Made by a program: the position numbers and the translations under genes. A model generated the notes under the pieces. That model had not been told where the DNA came from. It saw only the letters and a program-made list of their open reading frames with translations, and made no database searches. This document shows positions 1-10,690 of a stretch of DNA of 64,000 bases, in pieces; position 1 is the stretch's first letter, and every line of letters starts with the position of its first letter. The DNA comes from Ochotona curzoniae (Eukaryota; Chordata; Mammalia; Lagomorpha; Ochotonidae), in NCBI RefSeq assembly GCF_017591425.1, contig NW_024466512.1:16433001-16497000 (forward strand), in the 5' to 3' direction.

Positions 1-35
1 TTCCTACTAACAAATCTTGGTGGGTTTTTTATAAT

Positions 36-340
36 TAATTTATTTTGTATTATAAAGGTAGAGTTAGAGAGAGAGGAAGAGAAACAGAGAGAGACCTCCA
101 TCAGCTAGTCCACTCTCCAATGGCTGCAAAAGCCAGAACTGGGCCGGTCTGGAAGCCCCGAACTTCCTCTGGATCCCTCATGTGGGAGCAGGGGCCCAAG
201 GGCTCAGACCATGCTCTGCTGCTTTCCCAGGACATTAGCAGGGAACTGGACTGGAACTGGAACAGGCAGGACTCAAATTATTGTCTATGCACAATGCCAA
301 CATCAAAGGAAGAGGGTTAACATCCTAAGACAATACAAGC
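36..340 (-). repeat. CSINE, minus orientation, diverged
   Basis: Reads as the reverse complement of a lagomorph C-SINE. The purine-rich GAGAGA stretch is the complement of the 3' pyrimidine tract. After it come the complement of the body ('CTTCCTCTGGATCC', 'CTGCTGCTTTCCCAGG', 'AGCAGGGAACTGGA') and a degraded head. It is CpG-poor and diverged, so it is an older copy. The open frame through it on the plus strand is an accident of the repeat. Confidence 0.85.
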
Positions 341-1054
341 CCTACAAATCCTTATTTTATCTTTGCTGGGGTTAACTCCAGTAGGACTAAACAAGTTTCT
401 TGACCTAGAGATCTTGTGAAAATAACTTACGATGGGAAATAACTCAAAAGCACTCTAGTGTCACATTCCAGGGCATCTCTTTGCTGGAGTATCCTCAGAA
501 GTTGTAGAGAGATTTGAAGGTAACTACTATGAAAGCACTTGCACCCAGATTATGACCAAGAGTCCAGAAGGGAAGTGGAACCGCATGAGGAATTCTTACC
601 CAGACTCAGAGAATGGTAACCAGATTCTGAAAGGAAAAGGTGTTGTGAGGGGCATTTAAGCCAAACACTGAAGAGACTACCAGGCAGCATTTTTTTTTTC
701 ATTATTACCCCATTTTTCCTAGTTTCTCGAGTGAAGTTCTCAGTCATTATGAGTGAGGCATTTTAGGGCTTGAAGTAGCTCTGTGTTTATGATAGGGAAA
801 GGACTTAGAAGAAGCTTGAAGCAATGATAGTCATCTTTGATTATTTTCCTTCCTATTTTCATTCTGTTCATCTTCCAAAATTCCATACCTTCTCTTAGAT
901 GTGATTAAGAAGAAGGCTATAAGATTGAGTGTTAATGAAATGCTGTCCGCTGAGTTGCACTAGTTCATGACTTTTGGTGTCACAAAGAATCGCATGATCT
1001 AGTTTGGGCTTAGAAAGTGTTCTGGTGACGCCCTGGCATTTCTCAAGTCTGTTC
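341..1054. other. Unassigned AT-rich DNA, no gene seen
   Basis: No recognisable repeat body, long open frame or RNA gene. A T9 run lies near 691. Probably old unique sequence. Confidence 0.4.
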
Positions 1055-1345
1055 TTTTTTTAATAAAGAGTTATTTATTTATTTATTTTAAATGCAATGT
1101 GATGGAAAGGGAGAGACAGAGAGACAACATTTTCCGTTCATTGATTCATGGGTCCATCAGGAGCCAGGAGTTAGGAGCTGCATCCAGGGTGCCATCTGGG
1201 TGGCAGCATCCCAAGTCCATGGTTCCTCATCTGCTGTGTCTCAGGTACATTAACTGGAAGTGACAAGTAGTGAAGACTCCAGTCCAGCACTCTGACATGG
1301 GATGTGGACATCGTAAAAGGAGCTGAACCCCCTGTGCCACCTCTG
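1055..1345 (-). repeat. CSINE, minus orientation, old and diverged
   Basis: Starts with the complement of the tail (TTATTTATTTATTTATTTTA) and a GGGAGAGACAGAGAGAC tract. It continues through 'CCAGGAG', 'GGGTGCCATCTGGG' and 'CTCATCTGCTGTG', and ends near 'CCCCCTGTGCCACCTCTG', the complement of the SINE head. Many substitutions and small gaps indicate an old insertion. Confidence 0.65.
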
Positions 1346-2238
1346 TTCCCTTTAGGATTGTACTTAGGAAAAAGCATGACTGTAAACTATTGTAGAAATT
1401 TGTCCTCCAACTTGATGCAAGGGATTTGGCCCAAGCAACCTTGCTAATAAATGCTGCTATATGTGGAAATAGGCAAAGATAAATGACAGAAGTGTAATTG
1501 GTTAGAAAGCATTGTTAACTCATTTGCTGTTCGATAATAGCACAAATTGAGATAAAGATGCAGAATCGTTAGGCAGAGACAGTTAACAGTTCATAAACTG
1601 CTTTTTCATGCCAACGAGTTAGATTCAGTTCTAGCACATTCAAATGCTGAGTGTCATTTTGTAGACACTGTCTCTTTTCGTCTCCACAATGATTCTGCTG
1701 CGTAGCTGTGAATATTTCTAAATCGTGACTGTTAGGATCACTAGCAGATAGTTACAATTGAATTTATACACACCAAGGAACAATTGTATTGTCTATTATA
1801 TGGCATGATTCTAATGAGAAGATAATCCATTTGAAAGCAGAAAAGCAAGTGGTCAAGGCATTGAAGATACATGCTCATTTTTGATAATAGAACAATTTGA
1901 TAAAATTGTTTTATTTTGCAATATGGAAGTCATCCAAAAGTAGATAAATGCTGTTTTTATTTGACTTCACTGTCAGATAAAGAAAATGCAATTTAAGTGC
2001 AGATAAATATTGAAGAAACTCACTTTTATGTATAATTTTTTATACATAGTTTCTCTTTTGTCAGTATCTAATGGTTTATTTTAAAGGCCAAAAACAGCCA
2101 CAGGTCTAAGATATCAGCAGACAGAAAGTGGATAATCTTCCAACTCTGTCTCTACTCTTAGATAACTGATCTCTGTGGATCTAGACCAGTGTAATTTTTT
2201 TTTCCTTGGAACTTTAAAAATCACCATTGCTGCTTTGG
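1346..2238. other. Unassigned unique sequence
   Basis: AT-rich with no clear repeat match. The part at about 1600-1760 has a faint MIR-like look but not enough for a call. No coding signal seen. Confidence 0.35.
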
Positions 2239-2286
2239 CCTGGTGGGGTCAAACCCTGGTGAGGTCAAACCCTGGTGAGGTCAAAC
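2239..2286. repeat. Short tandem repeat, 3 x 16 bp
   Basis: Three adjacent copies of CCTGGTGAGGTCAAAC. The first has one G for A change (GGGG in place of GAGG); the second and third are identical. A partial CCTG follows. It is a small head-to-tail duplication outside any recognised element. Confidence 0.9.
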
Positions 2287-2763
2287 CTGCTGAGAAACAC
2301 GAATGCAGATGGTCACTAATTCACACAATTAGGCAGCAACCACAGAGATAATCCTTTACGTTCATATAATATCATTATTCATGGAGGAAAGCTGGTAGCT
2401 TTCACTATTTGTCACATGCATCCTTTGTGGAAAAGTGAGAATCATGTTGTTTCTTTAATTGTCTATTTTATCTGAGAGATTTTGAGAATTCTAGGAAGCA
2501 ACTCTTCTTGCATTAACGCAGACATTGTAGCAAGGCATCTCTGGAGGTAAATTGTAACAAATGAATGGCTGGAAAGAACACAGACCGGACTACGGAATGA
2601 AAAGAATCAGAAACATCTAGGCATAAGTAAAACCACAAATGGAAAGGAGGCTAAGATGGTATTATGATCCAGTAAGATAATTTTCTATTGCCATAGGCCT
2701 AGGACCCAGATCCTGTGACTATTTGGGGGGAGGGGGGAGGAGTACAGTTCTTGATTGGGATTG
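2287..2763. other. Unassigned unique sequence
   Basis: No gene or clear mobile element seen. A G-rich run (GGGGGGAGGGGGGAGGAG) lies at about 2725-2742, just before the next SINE. Confidence 0.35.
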
Positions 2764-3085
2764 ACTCTTTTTTTAGAGATTTATTCTTTTTAAAGGGAAG
2801 TCAGATATGCAGAGAGGAGGAGAGACAAAGATCTTCCATCTGCAGATTCATTCTGCAAGTGGCTGCAGCACCTGGAGCTGAACCAGTCCAAAGTCAGGAA
2901 CCCGGAGCCTCTTCCAGGTCTCCCACGTGGGTGCAGGGTCCCAAAGCTTTGGACTGTCTTTAGCTGCTTTCCCAGGCCACAAGCAGGGAGCTGAATGGGA
3001 AGGAGAGCCGCCGGGATTAGAACTGGCGCCCATATAGAATGCCAGAGGTGAGGACTTTAGCTGCTAGGCTACAATGCCAGGTCCT
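2764..3085 (-). repeat. CSINE, minus orientation
   Basis: Near full length. It shows the tail complement 'TTTTTTTAGAGATTTATTC', the purine tract 'AGAGAGGAGGAGAGACAAAG', 'ATCTTCCATCTGCAGATTCA', 'TCCCACGTGGGTGCAGGGTC', 'GCTTTCCCAGGCCACAAGC', 'CCGGGATTAGAACTGGCGCC' and a degraded head complement ending GCCAGGTCC. The short opposing open frames here are all repeat-derived. Confidence 0.93.
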
Positions 3086-3184
3086 CCTATGACTACTTTT
3101 AACTAGCTTGATGACTGTGCAAGGTAGGTAGGTTGTAAAACCTTGTGCTCAGCTGTGAAATTGAGACCATAGAAGCTCAAGGCT

Positions 3185-3262
3185 GTAGGGATACTTAAGT
3201 GAAACAATGTATATGAAATATTGAGTACAATGCCTGACACACAGGCTTTTGGCAGAATAGTC
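3185..3262 (+). repeat. MIR-type SINE 3' fragment
   Basis: Resembles the MIR 3' part: 'AATGTATATGAAATATTGAG' followed by 'ACAATGCCTGACACACAGG'. Only the terminal third is recognisable. Confidence 0.5.
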
Positions 3263-3617
3263 CTTCCCTTGTAACACCCTGGTCCCTCAGAAGAAAATAG
3301 AAAACATTTGTTTCTACAAATCCTGAAAACTTCAAGAAAGATCCCCATGATTCCTAAAAATATGAAAACACATACACACACCTGGCTTTTGCAGGAGGAA
3401 AACCATTGTTCTTCGGTGGAGTGGGGGGTTATGTATATCATAGAATAGAAAAAGAAAGTTTGTGCATTCAAAAAAAAATCAGGGTAATCAATAGCCAGTT
3501 TACCTAATCCCTGTCATTGTCTCTCCATCTTTTGTGACAATGAATAAATGATGCTTCAGTATCTCCTTGCTGCCCACGTGCCATCTTCTCTGTTAAAGAC
3601 ATTTAACTTGCGAGACA
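3263..3617. other. Unassigned unique sequence
   Basis: No coding region or repeat body identified. A short CA-rich tract lies at about 3370-3382. Confidence 0.35.
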
Positions 3618-3937
3618 GCATCCTGGTGCAGTAGATGGCTGCAGCTTTTGCTGCATCAGTGTCACCAAACAGTCATAACTGCGTGGCTTCCGACCTCACT
3701 GCTGACACACCTGGGAAAGCTGTTTAGGTTGGCCTACATGCTTGGGCCACTGTTGACAACATGGACGAGTTGGCTATTTGTTCGGATTCTTGACTTTTAC
3801 CTGAAACAGAGCAGGTTGCTGAAACCATTTGGGTCATAAACCAGCAGAGAAAATATTTATTTTTTTCTCTACTTTTCTTTCTCTTTGTGTTGTCCTGCTT
3901 TTCAAATAAAGGAATAAATCTTGTAAGAAGATTCAAA
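3618..3937 (+). repeat. CSINE, plus orientation, diverged
   Basis: Shows 'GCATCCTGGTGCAGTAG', 'ACACCTGGGAAAGCTG', 'TTGGGCCACTGTTGACAAC', 'GGATTCTTGACTTTTACCTG', 'TTTCTTTCTCTTTGTG' and the tail AATAAAGGAATAAATC. The order head, body, pyrimidine tract and tail is intact. Many substitutions make it an old copy. Confidence 0.75.
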
Positions 3938-4785
3938 TGGGTTGGCTTATCGGTCCTGGTTTACATGCATAAAAAAGAAAGATTGGGCCAATAACAATTT
4001 TAATATTATCTTACTTGAAATTATTGCAAAGAAAGTATGTTGCTTAAGCAATGAAGTACCAGTAACTAGCTTACAGAAAGGTTTCATCCAAGCACCACAC
4101 TTGCATACGTACGTGCAAACGGCGCCTCATTTGCCCACCAAGTGCATGGAAGTCAGCTTTGCTTCAGGAAATCACAGCAACTTCCCAGACTAAAGCTGTT
4201 TCTGGGGTTGGCAGAACGAAACACAGACAAAGCATGGCATAGAGAAGAAATGCATTTGCATAGATTTGGTGTTAAAGAGATTTAAAAAGTAGAAAGTAGA
4301 AAGACATTAAGAAGGGCCTGAGCACAGATTATGAGCATGAACCAAATCCTTTACAAGATTTTAAACCCTCCCCATCATTCCTTTAAATGTTTAAATCCTC
4401 ATGTCTTAATTGCAAAAGTAAGCTGTGATATGAGCGATAAATCAGTAACGCAAGTAGCAGGGCTCTGGTGAGAAAGGAGAGCTGGAAATGTTCAATAGTG
4501 AGGAGTCAGAGGACTCGCAGTTAGGCCTCTGCTCCCTGGGGAAGCTGTTTTTAAAATATCAGCTCTTGCTTCTTCTCTTTTCTTTACCCTTCCAAGAACA
4601 CCCTTCTCCTTACTTTTGTCCCTTAGTTCCCTTAAGGTAAAGCAAAGAGACAAAATCAGAATATCAATTCTCATCATTTTCGGTTGTTGTCATGACATAA
4701 GCAAGTAGACATAGCCTATAGAATCCCCATCTCTGAGTTACTTTCAAACGGATGGTATTTAATTTTTCAGCTAATTATTGGAATG
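3938..4785. other. Unassigned unique sequence
   Basis: No gene or clear repeat recognised. The short open frames here show no recognisable protein motif. Confidence 0.35.
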
Positions 4786-5020
4786 GAATGAGGAAGCCAC
4801 CAGTCACACCCTTCACATCTCCTATTTGTTCTGAGCAAGGAGGTAGAGGTTGTTGCCCATTGTGAAGGAGCCCTCCTTTTTCTACCCTTTGTCCCTTCCC
4901 TGCTGACATGATGCTTATAAGATACACTTTGACTGTTTTCTTGGGTCTTTGCTCCTTCTTGTGACTATTGCAGCAGACCTCTCTCTCTCACTCCTTCTTA
5001 AATAAATCTTGCTTTGTACA
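4786..5020 (+). mobile_element. Possible solitary LTR remnant
   Basis: The segment has an LTR-like plan: a pyrimidine-rich block, a TATA-like TATAAGA at 4916-4922, a CT-rich stretch and AATAAA at 5001-5006, ending near TTTGTACA. The spacing of about 85 bp between TATA and polyadenylation signal suits the U3-R junction of an endogenous retrovirus LTR. No internal retroviral sequence is beside it. Neither the left boundary nor a target-site duplication was found, so an unrelated promoter-like sequence is also possible. Confidence 0.4.
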
Positions 5021-5285
5021 CTGAAATTGTATAAAAAATTCTTTTATATAAGACAAGAAACAAGATTGTTGTCATTTGTAATTGAATTCCTTACAACAAT
5101 GATACACATTTCAAGGTAATAAGATACAATGCTGAAGAGGTTTGGTTTTGAATAGAATATACAACTAGTCCAAATGGCGCACATGCTTAGTAGGGAAAGA
5201 GAGAAATACTCTAAGTCTTGTGTTTCTCATCTTACATGAATATATAATGCATTATACATCCTTTCCCTATGTATTAATTTATTTA

Positions 5286-5608
5286 ATTTTTAAAAGTTTA
5301 TTTCAATTAGAAAGGCATATTAGATTTAGAGAGAGAAGTAGAGACAGACAGAAAAATCTTCCATCTGTTGGTTCACTCCTCAGGCGGCTGTAATGGTTGG
5401 AGTTGAGCTGATCCCAACCAGGAACCAGGAGCTTCTCTTGGGTCTCTCACATGGGTGCAGGGTCCCGAGGCTTTGGGCCATCCTCTGCTGCTTTCCCAGG
5501 CCACAAGAAGGGAGCTGGAATGGAAGAGGAGCATCTGGGCCATGAACCAGCAGCCATGTGGGATCCCAGTGCTTGCAAGGCAAGACTTTATCCATTGAGC
5601 TGGACCTA
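5286..5608 (-). repeat. CSINE, minus orientation
   Basis: Near full-length reverse-oriented copy: 'TTTTTAAAAGTTTATTTC' tail complement, 'ATCTTCCATCTGTTGGTTCA', 'TCTCTCACATGGGTGCAGGG', 'CTTTGGGCCATCCTCTGCTG' and 'TTTCCCAGGCCACAAG', ending at 'CATTGAGCTGGACC'. Moderate divergence. Confidence 0.92.
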
Positions 5609-6056
5609 TTTTATTCACCTTCTGTAAAGTCTGTAAAACTCTGAAATTTCCTGTACTGAGCAGTTCATGCTCTTATCTGACCCACCACTACGACATGTGC
5701 ATTCCATAGTATGTTTTGTAGTTTTCTTTAGTCGTACTCATGGTTTCTGTAGAAGAAGAACCTGCCCTAAGAATCAAAGCTAAGTATGTGGGACTTGTTT
5801 TGGCAGAAGTCACTAGTACCAAACACAGCTTTGGCTATTAGAGGGTCTGTAGTCATCTGATCTGTGAGCTGGCAACAATACCCTTCTTTCACTGTAATAT
5901 TTATGAAACTATCTATTGACTTTCAGTTCTATATGGAGACACAGAGATATCATTCCAGAAAAGACAGCATTTAGGTCATTTCTATGGTGACATCTCCTCT
6001 TTTGTATAGACTGTATATTTTCTGTCTTATGTTATTTTATTTGAAAAAACTTATAA
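5609..6056. other. Unassigned unique sequence
   Basis: No gene or recognisable repeat. AT-rich, with no splice-flanked open frame seen. Confidence 0.35.
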
Positions 6057-6059
6057 TTA

Positions 6060-6215
6060 AAATGAGCATGGATTTTGGAGACAGGTAATTCTGGGTTCAG
6101 ATTGTAGCCTTGATAGTGATACATTCATAAGCTTTAAATATTTATTTAACTTTTCCAAATATGTTTTCTAATTTTAAAGTTGGAAATAATAATGCCTACT
6201 TTATAGCAGATGATT
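6060..6215 (+). repeat. MIR SINE
   Basis: Follows the MIR core in order: 'GAGCATGGATTTTGGAGACAG', 'TTCTGGGTTCAGATTGTAGCC', a degraded 'TTTAACTTTTCC' and 'GGAAATAATAATGCCTACTT'. These match the MIR passage from the tRNA-related part into the core. Confidence 0.75.
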
Positions 6216-6295
6216 TGAAAAGAAAGAACATAAATTTCCTCATCCCTTATCTAGATAGAATCCACAAATATTGCTTTATTTTCCTCCTATCCAGA

Positions 6296-6296
<1 letters not shown>

Positions 6297-6332
<36 letters not shown>
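6297..6332. repeat. (TG)18 microsatellite
   Basis: Uninterrupted TG dinucleotides, about 18 units. Likely length-variable. It creates a long run of V and C codons in the short open frame crossing it. Confidence 0.98.
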
Positions 6333-6333
<1 letters not shown>

Positions 6334-6489
6334 TCTCTGTGGTTTCCTCAAAATACAGTTTAAAGCACTCAGTTTATTGCTGTACAAATATTGAGGAATC
6401 AGTGAAAATGGAAGGATGACTAGGAGGGAATATACTCTTGGAAAAGGTAATATTTGTGGAGTCTATAGAGCAGGTGTAGGACAGTCAGA

Positions 6490-6490
<1 letters not shown>

Positions 6491-6547
<57 letters not shown>

Positions 6548-6634
6548 ATTTGGCCCAATGCATCTGTGTGTATGTACCTTTGTGTGCATGTGCATGTGTG
6601 AGTGTGTGTGTAAGTGTGTGTGTGTGTGTGAGAG
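6491..6634. repeat. (TG)28 microsatellite with degenerate TG flank
   Basis: A pure (TG)28 run covers 6491-6546. Interrupted TG/GTGCA-type repeats continue to about 6634 and switch to GAGAGACACACAGAGAG. The open frames on both strands here are repeat artefacts. Confidence 0.97.
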
Positions 6635-6639
6635 ACACA

Positions 6640-8106
6640 CAGAGAGATGAATGCTTAGAATGAGATACCAAGTTAAACAGAGATTTGCTATTTCGCCAAA
6701 GCACAGTTTTCTCTGTCATTCTTTTAAATAATATTCTGAGCTATCTCCTGTGTTTTGGTTTGGGGGATAGGGCTTTTCGTAGCATCTATTTTCAAAACTG
6801 AAGACCAGCATCTGGTTACAGCCTAGAAACCAGACGTGACAGTGCCACATGTTCAGGAACCCCTACTGCTCTCAGCTGGATCACAGGGCCATAAAGAGGA
6901 TACCTGTTAGTGTACATAAGGATGAGGTTTAGATTAGATCCTCAAATCAGGTACAGATCTCAGAGAATTGTGATGTTATTTCCCGAGGTGCTATAATTGC
7001 CTATCTACAAGTCTCCCTAGAATTAATCGTTTTCCCTGGTGCCCCTGATGTTACTGTTAAATGCTTCCAGTGGCTATGGAAATTATCTGACATGGTAACT
7101 AATTACAGGTTATAAAAATAAAATGGGAATAGGGAAGAAGCCCTGAAGTAACTTCTGAGCCAGCAGAGGCAGGGGTGGACCTAAGCTAATTGGCTTACTG
7201 ACAGAGTTCTTCAGGGTCTCCAGGCGGTCTTTTATTTTAATGAGTGCTTGCCAAGATTAGAGGCTTCTGGAACCCACAGGTGCAGCGTGCACCGCCTAAA
7301 GAGAATGAACTCTGTAACAGATCCCGAGGCTTCTGCACTCAGACTGGATATCATCTGAAACGTTGTGTTTTGCTTGAGTTTTAATTATTTTCCTTAATTT
7401 CTCCCATAGCTAGGGGTCTTATTTATACTTTGTGGGTAGCATGCAGCTGACACTCAGAAATATTTGCTCTCTCAAATTTCTATAAAATATTTGTTTTTAA
7501 AATTGAAAACACGAAGCTTACATTGCATTCTATCATTCCATCATTCTATTTGATTGCCACTGAACTTTTCAATCAAACAAATGATCAGATCCATATCATA
7601 TGTATTATATGCATAAATAAAAAGTTATTACCTTTAGAATCTTCTTGGCCTGTTATTTTAATAATAGTATGAATTCAAAATATCTAACAATATATTCTGA
7701 AATGAACAAGATATAGAAGGAGATATATAAAGGTAATAACAGCATATAATGCTATTTTCCCAAAGGACATGGCTTTTTTAAAAATATGAAATATTGAGTA
7801 AATGAAATTTGCAAAGATAGAAAAATGGAATAAGAGCATGCAAAATCCGGGTCACATATTTCTAATATAGGCTTGAGCGGTGGCCTAGCTATATAAGAGG
7901 CTTTACTCTGGGAAGAAAATGAAAATGTTCAATATGTTTATGCTAGATGAGGAAAGCTTTGAGGTTGGGCTAAGGAATCTGATTTTTATGCTGTAAATAA
8001 AAGGGGATGATTATCTGAAGGAAGAACAACTTTGGAAGTTAATCTTGGTTTGAGTTTCCTGACTGCATTAGATGGAAGGAGCAAAACTTGGGGAATCAGA
8101 TTTTAT
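6640..8106. other. Repeat-poor stretch, no gene seen
   Basis: No CSINE, MIR or L1 recognised. The part at about 7080-7330 has a more balanced composition, with TAATTA-type sites ('ACTAATTACAGG', 'GCTAATTGGC') and 'CCAGCAGAGGCAGGGG'. Such composition is common in conserved non-coding elements, but conservation cannot be judged from one sequence. Confidence 0.35.
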
Positions 8107-8322
8107 GAAATACCTAATGACTCACGTGTGGCCCCCTGGGCACCTAAATGGGGTTCTGGGCTCCCAGATTCAGTCTGGCTCAGTGTTGACTAAATGTGGC
8201 CATTTGGTGAGTGCACCAGTTCTGGCTGCTGTAGCCAACTGGGGGGCTGAATCAACAGGCAGACCATCCTCCCCCCCACCTTCTCTCTTTCTTTCTAATA
8301 AATTAGCATTTTTTAAAGTAAA
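8107..8322 (+). repeat. CSINE 3' half, plus orientation, old
   Basis: Begins inside the body: 'GGGGTTCTGGGCTCCCAGATT', 'TGTGGCCATTTGGTGAGTGC', then 'TCTCTCTTTCTTTCTAATAAA'. The head is missing, so the copy is 5' truncated or its left part has decayed. Confidence 0.7.
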
Positions 8323-8499
8323 ATTTCCCCTCCCTCTTCCTGCTTACCAAACCTACGTCCTTTGCACTCAGTCCTACTGAATAGTGTAAAAGTTTTCTTT
8401 TTCTAAAGAGACTTTAACTTTTTTTTTCCCACAAAATTGGGCTAGAGAAAAAAAGAACTTGCATCAGAAGGCTAAGAGTTGTTGAGACCTAGAAGGTTA

Positions 8500-8834
8500 A
8501 CACTTGCAAAGACATTTTGCTGTTACTAGCCATAACGATGATGTGTGGTCTGATGGCTTTGCCTCTGTCCTACCTTAGTGATGCTGCTTTTAGCAAGTTG
8601 AGGACTTTGGAGAATTGACTAGGTCATGAGGGTAGCCCCACACAGCCTGCTTAGTCATTTCATGGTGAGAACATGTGGTTAGAGGAAACCCCCTCTGAGG
8701 AAGCAAGCCCTCATCAGACGTTGTGCCTGCCTTGGTCTTGAACTTCCCTGTCTCTGAACTCCAACAAATACACTTCTGTTCGTAAGTTATCCAGTTTTCA
8801 GTATTTTATATAGCAATCTGAATGGAATAAGACA
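8500..8834 (+). mobile_element. MaLR-type LTR (MST/MLT1 class) remnant
   Basis: Matches the 3' half of mammalian apparent LTR retrotransposon LTRs in order: 'TAGGTCATGAGGGTAGCCCC', 'GAAGCAAGCCCTCATCAGAC', 'CTTGGTCTTGAACTTCCCTG', a degraded polyadenylation region, and the terminal 'ATAGCAATCTGAATGGAATA' ending AAGACA. The left part is diverged. No internal MaLR region follows, so this is probably a solitary LTR. Confidence 0.78.
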
Positions 8835-8835
8835 A

Positions 8836-9374
8836 ATAGCTTATACCTTATGAACCCACCTAATGTACCAATGTGTTTCCTAAAGTTCCATTGTCTGAAT
8901 ACAAAAGGATCAATTGTAAGGCTAAAATTGACTGTACTTAGACTTTTTCAGAGTAAAACAAGTGTTGAAGCTAGAAAAACCACCAGACATCGATTAAGCT
9001 TCATTAGGTGCATAAGCAGCTGTCTTTTCTGACCAGCAATGGACTGTCCCTCATTGCTTTGCAGTTTCAGTGCCTTGGAGTTGCTTGCCATGTATTGGTT
9101 TTTTGAAAGGTGAATGTTTGTCCAATGTTCATGGTATTTATATGTGGCTTAAGGAGGAAAGGCTAAACATGCACACAGATTTCTACTCCTTTCTGCACAG
9201 CTGAGACAGTTACTTCCTGTATAAGATGCCAAGGCACTGGATGGTGGCACAGACTGAGGATGCTACGTGTTGTTGGCATGCTGTATATTTTCTTAAGCTA
9301 TGTTTTCTATACCATTCACTTTCTCATCTCAAAAAGCATGTATTCTCGTTTGGCAGCAATGTACTCATTCCAGA
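8836..9374. other. Unassigned unique sequence
   Basis: No gene or repeat recognised. The 120-residue frame that starts here runs into a CSINE fragment and has no recognisable motif. Confidence 0.35.
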
Positions 9375-9482
9375 AAGCACAGGAGCAGGGAGCAGGGAGC
9401 TGGATCTGAAACAGGAAGGGCTTGTGCTAGGCTGTAATACTAGTGTTCCGAGCAGTGACTTCAGCCACTGCAGCAAAAACTC
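9375..9482 (-). repeat. CSINE 5' half, minus orientation, old
   Basis: 'GGGAGCAGGGAGCTGGATCTG', 'AATACTAGTGTTCCGAGCAG' and 'CAGCCACTGCAGCAAAAAC' correspond to the complement of the older CSINE body and head. The 3' half is not visible. Confidence 0.55.
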
Positions 9483-9589
9483 ACTCCCATCATCACAGTG
9501 GCAGCACTTAGTCATCATATTCATTTGTCAAACCGCACTGAGGTGTAGTCTTAAAATGGATGGTTTTATCATCCATAAATTAAACTGAT

Positions 9590-10009
9590 AAACTCTTTAA
9601 AATGTATGTGTGTGAATATGCGTATGAGTGAATTCTATTTGGATTTTCTATAAATATGGTGATATTTTAAATAGATTATTTTCCAAGATTGATGTATTTT
9701 GTTTGAATCCAGTGTAATGTCAAATAGAGCTAATGAGAGTCAACCTCTGTCTTCTTCCTAATCATAGGAGGAATAAATTTAGTTTTCAACACGAAGTATT
9801 TTGCTAGTTGCATGTTTGTCATAGATGTTTTCTATTAGACTGAGGAAGTCACCTCTATACATAGCTAAAGTTTTAATCATGAAAGAATTTAAAATTTTTA
9901 TCAATTTCTTTTTATACATTTCTTGTAATGCTCATATTTTCCTATATAAGTTTACATGAAAATCATGGAAAATTGAAGTAAAATACATTTCTGAGGCTAT
10001 GGTATTTCT
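9590..10009 (-). mobile_element. LINE-1 ORF2 relic, minus orientation (left part)
   Basis: The plus strand reads as the complement of old mammalian L1 ORF2 in the reverse transcriptase region. It contains 'GTCAACCTCTGTCTTCTTCC', 'TTTAGTTTTCAACACGAAG' and 'CTCTATACATAGCTAAAG' followed by 'TTTTAATCATGAAAG'. Stops and frameshifts are frequent, so it is inactive. A CSINE interrupts it and the relic continues at 10334. Confidence 0.75.
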
Positions 10010-10333
10010 TGGTATGCTAGCTTAGAAGCTAAAAATTTTGCCTGGCTTGTGCTGGAATTTAATGTGGGTGCTGGTTTGTATCCCAGCTGCTATACTTCCA
10101 ATCCAGCCCTCTGCTTGTGGCTTGGGAAGACAGAAGAGGATGGCCCAAAGCCTTGGGACCCTACTCCCACGTGGGAGACTTGAATGTTCCTGGCTGTTGG
10201 CTCTGGATTGGATCTGCTTGGTTCCATCCTGTATGGCAACTTAGGGAATGAACCAATCGACAGAGAATTTTTCTGTCTCTCCTTCTCTCTGTAAATCCAA
10301 CTTTCCAATATGAATATAAATATTTTTAAACTA
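10010..10333 (+). repeat. CSINE inserted in an L1 relic, plus orientation
   Basis: Near full length: 'GCTTGTGCTGGAATTTAATG', 'TCTGCTTGTGGCTTGGGAAG', 'GGATGGCCCAAAGCCTTGGG', 'CTCCCACGTGGGAGACTTG', 'TCTGTCTCTCCTTCTCTCTG' and 'TTTCCAATATGAATATAAAT'. L1-like sequence flanks it on both sides, so this insertion is younger than the L1. Confidence 0.92.
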
Positions 10334-10690
10334 TTTTAGCATATAAAAATTTGAAATATATGCCTATTTTTCATAGTGTAAACTTTCATGTATATATTTT
10401 GGAACAAAAATTGGAAAATCCATATTTAGTTTTTCCTAATGCAGATTTTAGTGAACTTTCTGAAAATGTCTTGTATTTTACTGCTAATATATGTTAAATT
10501 ATTTGATTTTTATAAGTTGAACTAATCTTCATTTCTGTGACTAATCCCACTTAATGTTAGTATGTGGACTAGTATTCTTAATTTGTTTCTAAAGTATGGT
10601 TTATAATTATTTTGTCCTCTTTATTTATTAATGTGCCTTTAAAAATTTTAATCAAATGTTTTGAAACCCTAGGGCTCAGATGGTTTAATT
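10334..10690 (-). mobile_element. LINE-1 ORF2 relic, minus orientation (right part)
   Basis: Resumes the complement of L1 ORF2 after the SINE. 'TTGAACTAATCTTCATTTCTG', 'GACTAATCCCACTTAATG' and 'TGTGGACTAGTATTCTTAAT' follow the order of the L1 passage that encodes the reverse transcriptase region. Heavily decayed. Confidence 0.65.
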
